A stretch of 64,000 nt of DNA from DATFVA01 sp963832355. Lineage in GTDB: Bacteria; Bacteroidota; Ignavibacteria; Ignavibacteriales; Ignavibacteriaceae. Shown piece after piece: positions 44,893 through 54,219 of this stretch. How positions within the stretch are numbered: position 1 is the first letter of the stretch; every line of letters begins with the position of its first letter. Location of the stretch: NCBI GenBank assembly GCA_963832355.1, contig CAWHTX010000019.1, positions 186,001 to 250,000 on the forward strand. Reading direction: 5' to 3'. The position numbers were made by a program, and so were the translations under genes. A model generated the notes under the pieces. That model was not told the origin of the DNA. It did not search any database and saw nothing but the letters and a program-made list of their open reading frames with translations.

Positions 44893-45084
44893 ATGCCTGA
44901 TACAACAATAACATTGTCCGATTCAGAAAAAGAAATCCTGGCTGAGGTACTGGACAGCCATCTGTCAGATCTCGGCATGGAGATTACCGACACCGACAGT
45001 ATGGATTTCCGGGAAAAGTTGAAATCCAGAAGAACAGTGATACAGAAAATTATCAAGGAATTAAGACAGCCGGCATCCAAATAA
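44893..45084 (+). CDS. Small hypothetical protein
   Basis: 63 residues from the second of two adjacent ATGs, which has GGGGAAATG upstream (the first lies one codon earlier). The sequence is charged and helical (LSDSEKEILAEVLDSHLSDLGMEI, FREKLKSRRTVIQKIIKEL) without Cys, signal or membrane segment. It converges with the glycosyltransferase gene five bases away. Not recognised; the predicted helical pattern is typical of small antitoxin-like or regulatory proteins, but there is no partner gene. Confidence 0.6.
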   Translation: MPDTTITLSDSEKEILAEVLDSHLSDLGMEITDTDSMDFREKLKSRRTVIQKIIKELRQPASK

Positions 45085-45089
45085 TTTTG

Positions 45090-46241
45090 TTAGTCGGCCT
45101 TAAGTAAGAACTCAGCTACGTCTTCAACGCCATTTTTCATACCAAGACGTCTTATGTTATTGGTAAATTTTGCATAATACTCGTCATCATTTATCAGTCT
45201 GCCCACGGCTTCAGGTATTGCTGAAATTTCTCTTTCATATATACCGAGCTCATTCTCCTGAACGAATTCAATATTCCCCTTCTCCTGTTCCCATATAAAA
45301 TTATTTACGACCGGTACCTTGTTCAAAATAAGTATCTCCATTATGGTCGAAGCACCGCATTTGGTAATTACTACATCAGAGATGTTCAGCAGTTCATAAA
45401 CAAAACTTATAAATTCATATACTTTTACGGGCACATCCGGGTTTCTCTCTTTTAGTTTATTCGCAGCTGAGTAAAATGATTTATTTTTGCCCGCCACTAC
45501 TGCAATTGCGGCTCCTGGTTTTGAAGCAATAATCCTCTCCAGAATTGTTCTTCCGTGAGGGATTCCGTCCCCTCCTCCAAGGATCAGAATAATTTTATTC
45601 CCCGGATCAAATCCCATTTCAACCTTAAGACTCCTTATCGCTGAAGAAGGAATCGGCTGTGAGAATTTTTCCTCAAGAATGAAAGGAAATACATGCAGAT
45701 GATCCGGAGATATCCTGCGGGAAAGTGATTGTTTCAGTTTCTCACTGAAAATGATAAATCTCTGGTCCTTTTTCAGAAACCACATGGGATGTGCTGTGTA
45801 TGGATCGGTGACTAAAGTAAAGACAGGAATGTTCAGATTTAATTTTTTTACCGCTTCGTAAACCGGTTCAATTAAAAAGAAATGAAGAACCACAATTTTT
45901 TCGGGTTTTTCCAGCTCAATTTTTTCTTTGATAAATTTTACTGATGACTTTGAGACAATATAACACGAGATTCTTGCAAATAAAGAGATTTTGTTGAATG
46001 CGTACAAAGCTTCATAAGCCCATTTGGCCTTTGACTGAAGCCGCCGGTATCCATCCTCAATAAGGTTCTTCACTAGCCTGTTGGTCCTGCCAAAACCGTC
46101 GATGAGAACCGGCTCAATCTCAGAGGCATGATGTCGCTTAAAATAATTTGCAAGTGACGAAGCGGGCGCAAAATGTCCTCCTCCGGTTTTGAGGTAGAAA
46201 AGTAGATATTTTCTTTTATTTTTTATCATATTTTTGTTCAT
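45090..46241 (-). CDS. MGDG-synthase-like/GT28 glycosyltransferase
   Basis: 383 residues. The N-terminal half has TGGGHFAPASSLANYF (about 17-32), the MGDG_synth domain signature, and the C-terminal half has ILGGGDGIPHG and VITKCGASTIMEILILNKVPVV, the sugar-nucleotide-binding GT28 region. Homologues transfer glucose or galactose to diacylglycerol at the inner leaflet. No membrane helix is seen. It diverges from the MEMO1-like gene, with 66 bases between starts. Confidence 0.85.
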   Translation of the reverse strand: MNKNMIKNKRKYLLFYLKTGGGHFAPASSLANYFKRHHASEIEPVLIDGFGRTNRLVKNLIEDGYRRLQSKAKWAYEALYAFNKISLFARISCYIVSKSSVKFIKEKIELEKPEKIVVLHFFLIEPVYEAVKKLNLNIPVFTLVTDPYTAHPMWFLKKDQRFIIFSEKLKQSLSRRISPDHLHVFPFILEEKFSQPIPSSAIRSLKVEMGFDPGNKIILILGGGDGIPHGRTILERIIASKPGAAIAVVAGKNKSFYSAANKLKERNPDVPVKVYEFISFVYELLNISDVVITKCGASTIMEILILNKVPVVNNFIWEQEKGNIEFVQENELGIYEREISAIPEAVGRLINDDEYYAKFTNNIRRLGMKNGVEDVAEFLLKAD

Positions 46242-46307
46242 TAGAAAATTAAGAAAATTTTGCTTAATGAATACCTCATTGTTTATTTATCCGGGAAGTA
46301 ATAAAAA

Positions 46308-47378
46308 ATGAAAAACTTTTTAATTCACTTAACTATACTCACAATATTTTTATTTAATAACATGACATCAGCACAGGAAAACAACGTAAGGCCGGTCAGA
46401 GATAATGTCGGGTTCTGCTGGCGTGCTTCCGAAATGGATACCCTGATGAATTATCTTTCGGAAAATTCGGAAGTTAAATCACCTGAGAACGGACTTTTAA
46501 TCGGCGGTATCTCGCCTCATGACGATTATCTATATGCCGGCAGAGTTTACTACCCCCTCTATCCGCTCATCAAAGCAAAGGAAGTGGTGATCTTCGGCGT
46601 TACGCATGGAACCGTCCGTAAAGCGATGAACGATCCTCAGAACGTACTCATACTCGATGATTATAAATTCTGGAAGGGTCCGTATAAAGATGTTGAAATA
46701 TCCCCCCTCAGGGAAATGATAAAATCAAAGCTGGATAAAAATTATTATATGGTGAGTGATAAGGCACAGGATATTGAGCATTCGATAGAGGCACTTGTTC
46801 CGTTCCTGCAGTATTATAACAGGGATGTAAAGATAACCCCCATTATGGTCACCCAGATGTCGTTTGACAGAATGGATTCGATCTCAAATGATTTATCGGG
46901 AATAATTCAGGATTATATCAAATCGAATAACCTGACGCCGGGAAAAGATATATTCTTCCTGATCTCAACCGATGCCGATCACTATGGTGACGATTTTAAT
47001 AATTCCCCCTTCGGGAAAGATGAAAAAGCCCACAAAGAAGCAACCGATAATGACAGAAGAATTGCCGGTACGTATATCAACTCGGCGTTGACGTATGATG
47101 ATATCCAGGGATTAACGAAAGAGCTGTGGGGCAGTCCGGAAATTAAGACTCCCGTTCCACTGTGGTGCGGTAAATTCTCAGTTCCGTTCGGTCTACTTTC
47201 TATTTATCATATTGCAGATAAGTTGAACCTGGAAGGACTTAACGGAAAGCTTCTGAAATACTCGGACACGTGGACGGAGAAACCTCTTCCCGTTTATGGA
47301 ACGCATATGGGCACAACCGCTCCTTTTTCCCTTGAGCACTGGTGCGGATTTCTTTCGGCGGGACTTTATGTGAAATAA
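46308..47378 (+). CDS. Exported MEMO1-family (AmmeMemoRadiSam B) protein
   Basis: 356 residues: a signal segment (about 1-23, ending TSAQ) precedes a complete MEMO domain. Visible are GGISPHDDYLYAGRVYY (about 66-82, the metal His), FGVTHGT, IEHSIEALVPFLQYY and LISTDADHYGDDF with the second His-rich site, and GHxGxx-type ending THMGTTAPF. MEMO1 proteins relate to extradiol dioxygenases; cytoplasmic forms usually pair with AmmeMemoRadiSam A and a radical SAM gene, both absent here. Export is therefore odd. GGAAG lies upstream of the ATG. Confidence 0.85.
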   Translation: MKNFLIHLTILTIFLFNNMTSAQENNVRPVRDNVGFCWRASEMDTLMNYLSENSEVKSPENGLLIGGISPHDDYLYAGRVYYPLYPLIKAKEVVIFGVTHGTVRKAMNDPQNVLILDDYKFWKGPYKDVEISPLREMIKSKLDKNYYMVSDKAQDIEHSIEALVPFLQYYNRDVKITPIMVTQMSFDRMDSISNDLSGIIQDYIKSNNLTPGKDIFFLISTDADHYGDDFNNSPFGKDEKAHKEATDNDRRIAGTYINSALTYDDIQGLTKELWGSPEIKTPVPLWCGKFSVPFGLLSIYHIADKLNLEGLNGKLLKYSDTWTEKPLPVYGTHMGTTAPFSLEHWCGFLSAGLYVK

Positions 47379-47419
47379 TGCTCCCCTTCCCTCTTTTTCT
47401 GCCTTACCAATTTTTTCAG

Positions 47420-47460
47420 ATCACCCGATTATGTTTTTCATAAAAGGGTGATTTATAATT
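47420..47460 (+). terminator. Possible terminator after the MEMO1-family gene
   Basis: ATCACCC and GGGTGAT pair over a 19-base loop, followed by TTATAATT. The stem is short and the U-tract poor. Confidence 0.35.
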
Positions 47461-47469
47461 GTTTCGGGA

Positions 47470-47558
47470 CGGAGTGTTCCCGGGTTAGGACCGTATTAGA
47501 AACGTTTGTGAGACGTTTGTGGAGCCTGTTTTAAGTGTTTGTGAGGCGCTGAAGGACC
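47470..47558. repeat. Second 11-bp degenerate repeat array
   Basis: Successive 11-base units GGGTTAGGACC, GTATTAGAAAC, GTTTGTGAGAC, GTTTGTGGAGC, CTGTTTTAAGT, GTTTGTGAGGC and GCTGAAGGACC keep exact period. The GTTTGTGAG core resembles the CGGTTGTGAAG unit of the array at the IS110 element, and GGGTTAGGACC resembles AGGGTTAAGAC there. Confidence 0.65.
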
Positions 47559-47734
47559 CTTTATAAATCAATACAGAAACCGGAGATCCCGGGGTGAGAT
47601 CAGCAAAATGATCCTCAAGTGATGGTGGAATATACTATATGGCCTGCTTATCATCAACCAGCAGGCCTGCCCGGAATGATGGGTTCACACAACCCTCTTC
47701 ATCAATTCAGAATAGCTCTGATCGACCCGGGATT

Positions 47735-49915
47735 CTAAAAATAATACAGATATTTAATCTTGGCCACTCCGGCTCTCTCTACGGTATGCATCCTGTGGGG
47801 AAGCAGGTTGCCTGACTGATCAAACTGATCGCTCCTGTCTCTTACCTCGTTGAAAGCAAAGTAGATCCACGACTTCGGAGAAAAATTGTATGAGAAAAGG
47901 AATCCCGCAATAACATGATCAAGCCTGTCAACAGATTTAACAAAAACGTTGTCCACATACACCCTTACATTTAAATTATTAATGGGGGTTAATGAGAAGT
48001 AAGGGCGTGCGTTATAGGTTATATCTTCTACGTGTCCTTCAGGATTCCCTTCAACATACATATCGTACGAAGTTCCGAGATCAAGAATATCAGCAGCTTT
48101 CCAGTTAAAGTTAATGCCGGCCCATGAATAGGGGGCCAGGTATTCGCGTGAGAAATTATACGTCCTTTCATATCCTCCGTATAAATTCCCGTTCCATTTA
48201 GGACTTATGTGATACCAGGAGCTGAGAGAAATTGCATATGTCGTATACTCCAGCCCTTCATCTTTTGCCTTCCCGTACTGGGTATTTATTTCATATCCCC
48301 AGTTATCCCTCAGCTGCATATTAAACCCGATCAACCCCATATAATCAGTAAAGTTATCTGCTTTTTCATAATTTAAATACGGTCCCGCGTAAATCAGCAT
48401 CTGGCTAATGTAACCGGTTTCATAATTAAAAACGGGTCCGGTGATGGCAGTAAATTCTCCTGTTCCTGTCCACGGAACATAACCAACTTCGCTGATATCA
48501 AACTTCTCACCTATATACCTGCTCCGTGCGTATGCCAGCCAATTATTAGTTACACTGGTGAACCCGGTGGAAAAGGCAAAATCGCCGTCAGAGTTTTTAA
48601 TTGATCTGGCAATCTGGTAAGACAGCTGCCACTCTGACTGTCTGAATGCGCCGTCTATATCAATAACACCGTAAGTACTGTCTTTTGTCTGTTTCCCGAC
48701 AAATAAGATCCCGGCCTGCGAGTTGCCGAAAATCTGCTTCTTTAATCTTACTGATCCGAAGTATGCCTGGTCCTCTGTCAGATGTTCTCCGTCATCTGTA
48801 TAATTCTTTTCCCCGGTCATCGCAACAAAGCCTCCATACTCCCAGTCACCCAGCCTTCCAAAGGCTTTTGCTCCGGCGTATAAGGGAACTTCTGAACCAT
48901 CGGGCAGTTTTTTACCAATCCTGCGGGAATAGAATAATTCAAGGGGTCTGTAAAATCCCGTGTTCGACTGTCTTCCCGAAGCCATAAATATTTCATTACC
49001 TTCAGTAAAGAATGGTCTTCTCTCTGAGAAGTAAGACTCATACCTGGATATATTGAATGAATAAGGATCGGCTTCTATCTGGGCGAAGTCGGGATTTGCA
49101 GTCAGCTGAAACTTTAATTTGGGAGAAGGGTTATACAGCAGATCCAGTCCCAGTTTACCTTTAACATCATACTTGTCATTTTCGTTTAAAGTCGCTTTTG
49201 ATATCCCGACAGGATAAGCTTCAAGATTTACTCCCTGAACCTGTGGTTTGAAGTTTTCAAAAACCAGCTTTCCGAACTTAGAAATACGCTGACCTTCATT
49301 CTGTTCGTAGCTGCACCAGTACAGATCCTCTGCCTGCTTGGGAATCCACCTGTCGAAATCCAGTCCCCATGAGTTCGCCTTATCATCATACTGAAAGGAC
49401 TTGTAAGGGATTTTCATTTCCACAACATAGCCCCAGTCATAAACCTTCGAATCGGCAAACCATATACCATCCCAGCTGTAATCCCTGTTCCGTGCATCAT
49501 CCAGCAGACGACAGTCGGCCTGCACACCGGAGGCAGAGACAGCAAACTTGTAAGCTGTCTTTTCATCATTGAAAGAATCGAGCATTATCGAAACCACATC
49601 CCCGTCAAAGTTATCAATTGAACCGGTACTGGCCTGGATATCATTTTTATTGTCGTAGCAGACCATCAGGCAGTACAACGCATCCTGCGTAGTTAAAACT
49701 TTTGCTATGGTCCTGCGTGAAGGCTGCTGCCCGAAATAGGGCTGAAGCTGAAAGAAGTCGCTCACGGAATCAACTTTACTCCATTCCGCATCGATTATAC
49801 CGTCAATTTTTATCCCGGTATCCATTTCTTTTAAGAGCATGATTTTATTCTGATTCTTGCTCGGGGCAGCAAATAACAGGGTTGAGAATAATGTAAGAAG
49901 CAGTAATTTTTTCAT
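47735..49915 (-). CDS. DUF5916 outer-membrane-associated protein with CBM9-like domain
   Basis: 726 residues from the ATG at MKKLLLL; a GTG three codons earlier has GGAGG overlapping it, so the start is uncertain. A signal peptide (to about 18) precedes a CBM9-like family 9 sandwich (about 35-215: GIIDAEWSKVDSVSDFFQLQP, VVEMKIPYKSFQY) and a DUF5916 part with NPDFAQIEADPYSFNISRYESYFSERRPFFTEG near 280-310, then a barrel-like C-terminal half ending in KIKYLYYF. Known members are surface or outer-membrane proteins of unknown substrate. It lies downstream of the GH38 mannosidase, same strand. Confidence 0.87.
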   Translation of the reverse strand: MKKLLLLTLFSTLLFAAPSKNQNKIMLLKEMDTGIKIDGIIDAEWSKVDSVSDFFQLQPYFGQQPSRRTIAKVLTTQDALYCLMVCYDNKNDIQASTGSIDNFDGDVVSIMLDSFNDEKTAYKFAVSASGVQADCRLLDDARNRDYSWDGIWFADSKVYDWGYVVEMKIPYKSFQYDDKANSWGLDFDRWIPKQAEDLYWCSYEQNEGQRISKFGKLVFENFKPQVQGVNLEAYPVGISKATLNENDKYDVKGKLGLDLLYNPSPKLKFQLTANPDFAQIEADPYSFNISRYESYFSERRPFFTEGNEIFMASGRQSNTGFYRPLELFYSRRIGKKLPDGSEVPLYAGAKAFGRLGDWEYGGFVAMTGEKNYTDDGEHLTEDQAYFGSVRLKKQIFGNSQAGILFVGKQTKDSTYGVIDIDGAFRQSEWQLSYQIARSIKNSDGDFAFSTGFTSVTNNWLAYARSRYIGEKFDISEVGYVPWTGTGEFTAITGPVFNYETGYISQMLIYAGPYLNYEKADNFTDYMGLIGFNMQLRDNWGYEINTQYGKAKDEGLEYTTYAISLSSWYHISPKWNGNLYGGYERTYNFSREYLAPYSWAGINFNWKAADILDLGTSYDMYVEGNPEGHVEDITYNARPYFSLTPINNLNVRVYVDNVFVKSVDRLDHVIAGFLFSYNFSPKSWIYFAFNEVRDRSDQFDQSGNLLPHRMHTVERAGVAKIKYLYYF

Positions 49916-50067
49916 AACCTCCACTCAATAAAATGATTCCTTTTGCCCTTTTAGACTGCAAAGAAAAGGAAATGTTACTTAGTTTTTGTGAAGTTTATAT
50001 GAATGGTTTTAAAAGATTATGAACGGCAGGAACCAGTAAAAAAAGTGTGTATAATTCCGGAAATTTG

Positions 50068-50087
50068 CCCCGGGATTTATCCCGGGG
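50068..50087 (-). terminator. Possible terminator after the GH38 gene
   Basis: CCCCGGGAT and ATCCCGGGG form a GC-rich stem around TT, just downstream of the mannosidase stop. On the minus strand it is followed by CAAATTT only, so the U-tract is weak. Confidence 0.4.
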
Positions 50088-50109
50088 TACAGGATAACTA
50101 ACTTAGAAT

Positions 50110-53100
50110 TTATTTAAAGTATGCTTTAACTGTTATGACAGAATTTTTAGGTGTCATCAACGTCAGCTTCTTCCCTTCAAATTCCAGGGGTTTACCGGTT
50201 TCTTCCATAAAGTTTGACTCAACAACTTTAACAGGAACCTGAGGAAATTCAACCTCCGCCCTGGTGTCTTTTCCCTCACTCTCATACCACTGGAAAATAT
50301 AAGCGTCTTCATCCTCAGCTTTCTTACATGTAGTAAGTACCAGGTTTGGAGCATTTATTTTGACAAACGAATATTCTGCCGGCAGCGATCCGTTGTGAAC
50401 GCCGGTTAAAAATGGTATCAGCCTGTAGTTAAAGTCGTACCCTTTATTAACAGTATTTCCATCCCGCCAGCTTCCCTTATGCGGATATAATGAATACTCT
50501 ATCTCATGCTCTCCTCTGTCGGCAGTCGGATCAGGCCAGTCGGGTGAACGCAGCAGCGAAAGTCTCATTATATTATCTTTAACATCGTAACCGTATTTAG
50601 AATTGTTAAGCAGACTTACTCCATAGCCGTTGTCCGATACATCAGCCCAGCGGATAGCCGGAACCTCAAACCTTGCCTTATTCCAGGGAGTGTTCCTTTG
50701 TGTTGAACGCTGTATATATCCATATGGTATTTCGTAAGTTGCTTCGGTATCCTGGACGGCCAGCGGAAATTCCACCTTAAGCATCGTTTTTTCCTCCCAC
50801 CAGTCAGCATCAGTAAGAAAATCAATTCTGTCGATGCCTTTATATAAAATTATATCCTGCCGGAAGAACGAAGAAGGAAAGTTGGGAGTTGGAAAATCTT
50901 TTACCACACCGGGCTGAAGGTAATCATGGTAAACACTCAGCACAGTTCTGACAGGACCATCCTCTTTAAGTTCGATCTTCTTAAAATTCACGGGATACTC
51001 CAACCCTGTCCACCCGATATTCCACGCATCCCACGCAGTTGGTTTGTCTTCAAGCAGCTGAAGCCGGTTGCCTTCACCCGCCAGCACTTCCTTTTTATTC
51101 TTCTTATCGTAAATACTTTTTATCCAGCCGCTGTCGGGATCCACTGTCACCTTATAATATTCATTTTCAATTGTATTATTGGAAGCAATTTTATTTCCCG
51201 GCAGGTCATTACCGGATCTCTGCTTCAGGTAGTAAACCTTATACCCGTAGGAAGGCACACCATCGGCTATAAAAATGATCTTATCCTTATAAGTATCTTC
51301 TTTAATTAATTGTGAAGGGATTACTTTACCATCCTTGTCATAAACAGCATAAGAAGTTAAGTCACCTTCCGGAAGCTCAAACTGCACCACATCTTTACGT
51401 TCCCAGGAAAGAGGATTGAACACAACCAGGGGTTTCCCGTCTTTAACAAATGAGGTATTAATATTATTGGTAATATTTTTAAGAGCTTCGTCTGTATTAT
51501 AGTCCGCGATATCAAGTGAGTGTTTATATGTTTTCATTGCATCTATATATATCTCCCTTATACCGGAACCGGGCAGCAGATCATGGAACTGGTTAAGCAT
51601 CACTCCCTGCCATGCCTCCTCAAGATCACTGCTTCTGTATTTTCCATTAAACAAGAGATTGGAAAGAGAGGATAACTTTTCGGTATTCGTCAGTTTTATT
51701 TCACTCAGGCGGTTATATTTTTTCATTTTAGCCTGGGTTGTATAAGTGCCGCGGTGATACTCAAGGTAAAGCTCATCATCCCATACAGGTACATCTGAAA
51801 GGTCCTGCTTCTTCAGCCAGTCAAGATACTCCTTAGTAGTTCCGTACACCACGTTTGGGTATATATCAAGTGTTCTTAAATGCTGTATTCTGTCGATCAT
51901 CTCTATGGAGGGTCCGCCGCCATGATCCCCGACGCCGAACAGCACGAGCATATTGGTAAAGCCGGTGTTTGCTTCAAACTGCCGCAGCCAGTCGACCAGT
52001 CCGTATGCCTGGGTTATCGTATTCACATAATCGAAGGGGAAATATGATAGGATCTTTGAACCGTCGGGTGACTCCCACCAGAAAACACGGTAAGGAAAAA
52101 CATTTGTATCGTTCCAGCCGATTTTCTGAGTAACGAAGGCATCGATGCCGGCATTCTGATAAAACATCGGCATATTCCAGTTATAGCCGAAAGAATCGGG
52201 ATTCCATCCGATGTGAATATCGGCTCCAAGTTCCTTCTTAAAATATTTTTTTGCATAGAGTATCTGCCGCATCCAGGAAGGACCGTCGATAAGATTGCAG
52301 TCGGGCTCAATCCACATCCCGCCGATAGCTTCCCATCTTCCGGCAGCCATTTTTTGTTTAATCCCGCTGAATACATCAGGGTAGTAATCTTCCATCCACT
52401 TATAATACTGTGCCGCACTCTGTGTATAGGTGAATTCCGGTTTCTCATCCATCATATGGAAGACTGAACTGAAGGTATTTTTGCAGACAGCAATAGTTTC
52501 CTTCTCCCTCCACAGCCAGGCAGCATCTATATGCGCGTTGGAATCGAAGAAGAGAGTAAACTTTTTAGCATATTCCTTTATTGGCTGAAGCTGCGACCGG
52601 ACCTCGTCCATTGAGGTCTTAAACTTCTGAATATCCCCGTTTCCAAGGGCATCTATATCGACTTCGGCGGCAAGTTTCTGCAGCAGTTTATTAAGTCTTG
52701 CTTTTTCCTCTTTGTTCTGTTTCGATTTATCTGTTCCCGGATCGGTCCTTACACGTGCATTTGTCTGGTAAGTATCAAAGCTCAGCAGTTTCTGACCAAC
52801 TTTCATACTTAAAGAGAAATCCAGAATAGACTGCCTCAGGTCTTTGGTACCGGCCATATCAATCCTTGCCCGGAGAAGACGCAGCGGTCCCCCGGTATTG
52901 ATCGCTTTTATTGCAATAAGAAATTTATCCCCCGGTTTCGCATTCTCTGTTAACGTAAATTCACCATCCCACGGAAAGTAACCCTTATTCTCTCCGTTCA
53001 CATAGAAGTAGCCGTAATCATCAACCGATACAAGAAAAGTGATCTTCCCTTCTACGGGCTTCCCGAGTATGGTTTCCGGAAGTATGATCTCTTTCCTCAG

Positions 53101-53349
53101 CCAGCAGGAATCTTCGTAGTTCTTTTCATCCACTCTCAGAATACCCCATGATGAATCATCGAAACCTGCAGAGGCAGGGTCGCCTTCGATCGGTTTTGCC
53201 AGGTCGGGACTTATCCTCCAGTTGTTAAAACTGTTCGCGGTAAGCGAATCAAGAGCATCAGATAATTTATCAACGTTGGTCTGTGCCATACTCATAACCG
53301 AAAATATTATGAAGAAAAAGATGACTGCTTTATAATTTGAATTATTCAT
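50110..53349 (-). CDS. Exported GH38 alpha-mannosidase
   Basis: 1079 residues. A signal peptide (about 1-22) and a carbohydrate-binding-like N-terminal sandwich (about 45-170) precede the GH38 catalytic region: FDSNAHIDAAWLW (about 275, zinc site), GWNPDSFGY (about 385, nucleophile Asp), VGDHGGGPS and LNQFHDLLPGSGI, then the GH38 middle and C-terminal sandwich domains. It removes alpha-mannose residues from glycans outside the cytoplasm. It lies upstream of the DUF5916 gene and near a sugar ABC transporter, suggesting glycan breakdown. No ribosome site is visible before the ATG. Confidence 0.94.
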   Translation of the reverse strand: MNNSNYKAVIFFFIIFSVMSMAQTNVDKLSDALDSLTANSFNNWRISPDLAKPIEGDPASAGFDDSSWGILRVDEKNYEDSCWLRKEIILPETILGKPVEGKITFLVSVDDYGYFYVNGENKGYFPWDGEFTLTENAKPGDKFLIAIKAINTGGPLRLLRARIDMAGTKDLRQSILDFSLSMKVGQKLLSFDTYQTNARVRTDPGTDKSKQNKEEKARLNKLLQKLAAEVDIDALGNGDIQKFKTSMDEVRSQLQPIKEYAKKFTLFFDSNAHIDAAWLWREKETIAVCKNTFSSVFHMMDEKPEFTYTQSAAQYYKWMEDYYPDVFSGIKQKMAAGRWEAIGGMWIEPDCNLIDGPSWMRQILYAKKYFKKELGADIHIGWNPDSFGYNWNMPMFYQNAGIDAFVTQKIGWNDTNVFPYRVFWWESPDGSKILSYFPFDYVNTITQAYGLVDWLRQFEANTGFTNMLVLFGVGDHGGGPSIEMIDRIQHLRTLDIYPNVVYGTTKEYLDWLKKQDLSDVPVWDDELYLEYHRGTYTTQAKMKKYNRLSEIKLTNTEKLSSLSNLLFNGKYRSSDLEEAWQGVMLNQFHDLLPGSGIREIYIDAMKTYKHSLDIADYNTDEALKNITNNINTSFVKDGKPLVVFNPLSWERKDVVQFELPEGDLTSYAVYDKDGKVIPSQLIKEDTYKDKIIFIADGVPSYGYKVYYLKQRSGNDLPGNKIASNNTIENEYYKVTVDPDSGWIKSIYDKKNKKEVLAGEGNRLQLLEDKPTAWDAWNIGWTGLEYPVNFKKIELKEDGPVRTVLSVYHDYLQPGVVKDFPTPNFPSSFFRQDIILYKGIDRIDFLTDADWWEEKTMLKVEFPLAVQDTEATYEIPYGYIQRSTQRNTPWNKARFEVPAIRWADVSDNGYGVSLLNNSKYGYDVKDNIMRLSLLRSPDWPDPTADRGEHEIEYSLYPHKGSWRDGNTVNKGYDFNYRLIPFLTGVHNGSLPAEYSFVKINAPNLVLTTCKKAEDEDAYIFQWYESEGKDTRAEVEFPQVPVKVVESNFMEETGKPLEFEGKKLTLMTPKNSVITVKAYFK

Positions 53350-53544
53350 TTTGCTACGGGATTTGTTGAAGGGATATGCTGGTTCTTGTTTTCATTAGTA
53401 CAAATCTACATAAATCACTAATTATTTTTAATATCAGGTAAGGTTTCTCTTTCTTCATAATTAAAATCTTAATTGAATAATTTCTGAATTATCCGTAAAT
53501 ACATATATAAATTATAGAAGGTGGAACTATCTAAGGGATTACAA

Positions 53545-54207
53545 ATGAAATCTCTCATAATTTTTTTGATGGCTTTATTAAGTTTTGCCGGCTGCTCAAC
53601 TACTCACTACCTGAAATATTACAAATCCAGTAAACAATTTTACGAACATTATAATAGATTCGCAGGCAAGACGGATATCGAAGTGGTTCTGTCGAATGAC
53701 AGCGTAATGTACTTTGATAACCATTCAGTGATAAGAAATGACACACTATACTACTTTAAAACTGAATCGGAGGAAAAGAAATACAATCTGCCCAGCAGCG
53801 GTATACGGAGCATCCATTACAATGCTTACAAACAAAAGAAAGCGAATATAATACTGGATAATGGCCTGAAACTAAAAGCCGGATCAATCGTTGTCTCTGC
53901 TGATTCCATCAGCTTTATAGGAACCAGGGAATGGCTTGGCAAAATACCGCTCGTGCCCGTCGATGAACTTAAAGTGGTAAGCTATAAAAATCACTGGAGA
54001 GCAGCGGTGACCGGAGCTCTCGCCGGAATATTACTCGGCGGTATTGTGGGAACAACAGGGTGGGTTTTCCACCCTATGGACGGCGGTATGACCGAACAGT
54101 TTGATCAGGCGAGTGCAACATTTATAGGTGCGTTCACGGGATTGCTGATCGGACCGGTCGTCGGTTACTTTATCGGCTGGAACATTAATTATCAATTTTC
54201 CCCGTAG
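53545..54207 (+). CDS. Lipoprotein with glycine-zipper C-terminus
   Basis: 220 residues from the ATG with AAGGGA upstream; an in-frame ATG eight codons earlier lacks a site. MKSLIIFLMALLSFAGC is a lipoprotein signal (lipobox SFAGC). The middle is a beta-rich soluble part, and the end has two Gly-rich helices (AAVTGALAGILLGGIVGTTG and FTGLLIGPVVGYFIG), a glycine-zipper pattern. The family is unknown. It lies alone between GH38 and the ABC transporter genes, convergent with the permease by 12 bases. Confidence 0.72.
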   Translation: MKSLIIFLMALLSFAGCSTTHYLKYYKSSKQFYEHYNRFAGKTDIEVVLSNDSVMYFDNHSVIRNDTLYYFKTESEEKKYNLPSSGIRSIHYNAYKQKKANIILDNGLKLKAGSIVVSADSISFIGTREWLGKIPLVPVDELKVVSYKNHWRAAVTGALAGILLGGIVGTTGWVFHPMDGGMTEQFDQASATFIGAFTGLLIGPVVGYFIGWNINYQFSP

Positions 54208-54219
54208 AGCAATATGGTT

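Larger units (their letters stand above)
47379..47734. other. Intergenic region with an 11-bp repeat array and hairpins
   Basis: This 356-base gap between two genes facing each other holds a weak terminator-like hairpin on its left, an 11-bp repeat array in its middle and a GGCCTGCT/AGCAGGCC hairpin on its right (bases 47641-47667). No ORF with a ribosome site was seen. Confidence 0.6.

Noticed and set aside
44893..45084. Toxin-antitoxin unit at the small helical protein
   Set aside because: No partner toxin-like frame was found next to it.
47641..47667. GGCCTGCT/AGCAGGCC hairpin as a terminator
   Set aside because: Neither strand has a T-run after the stem; left as an unexplained hairpin.
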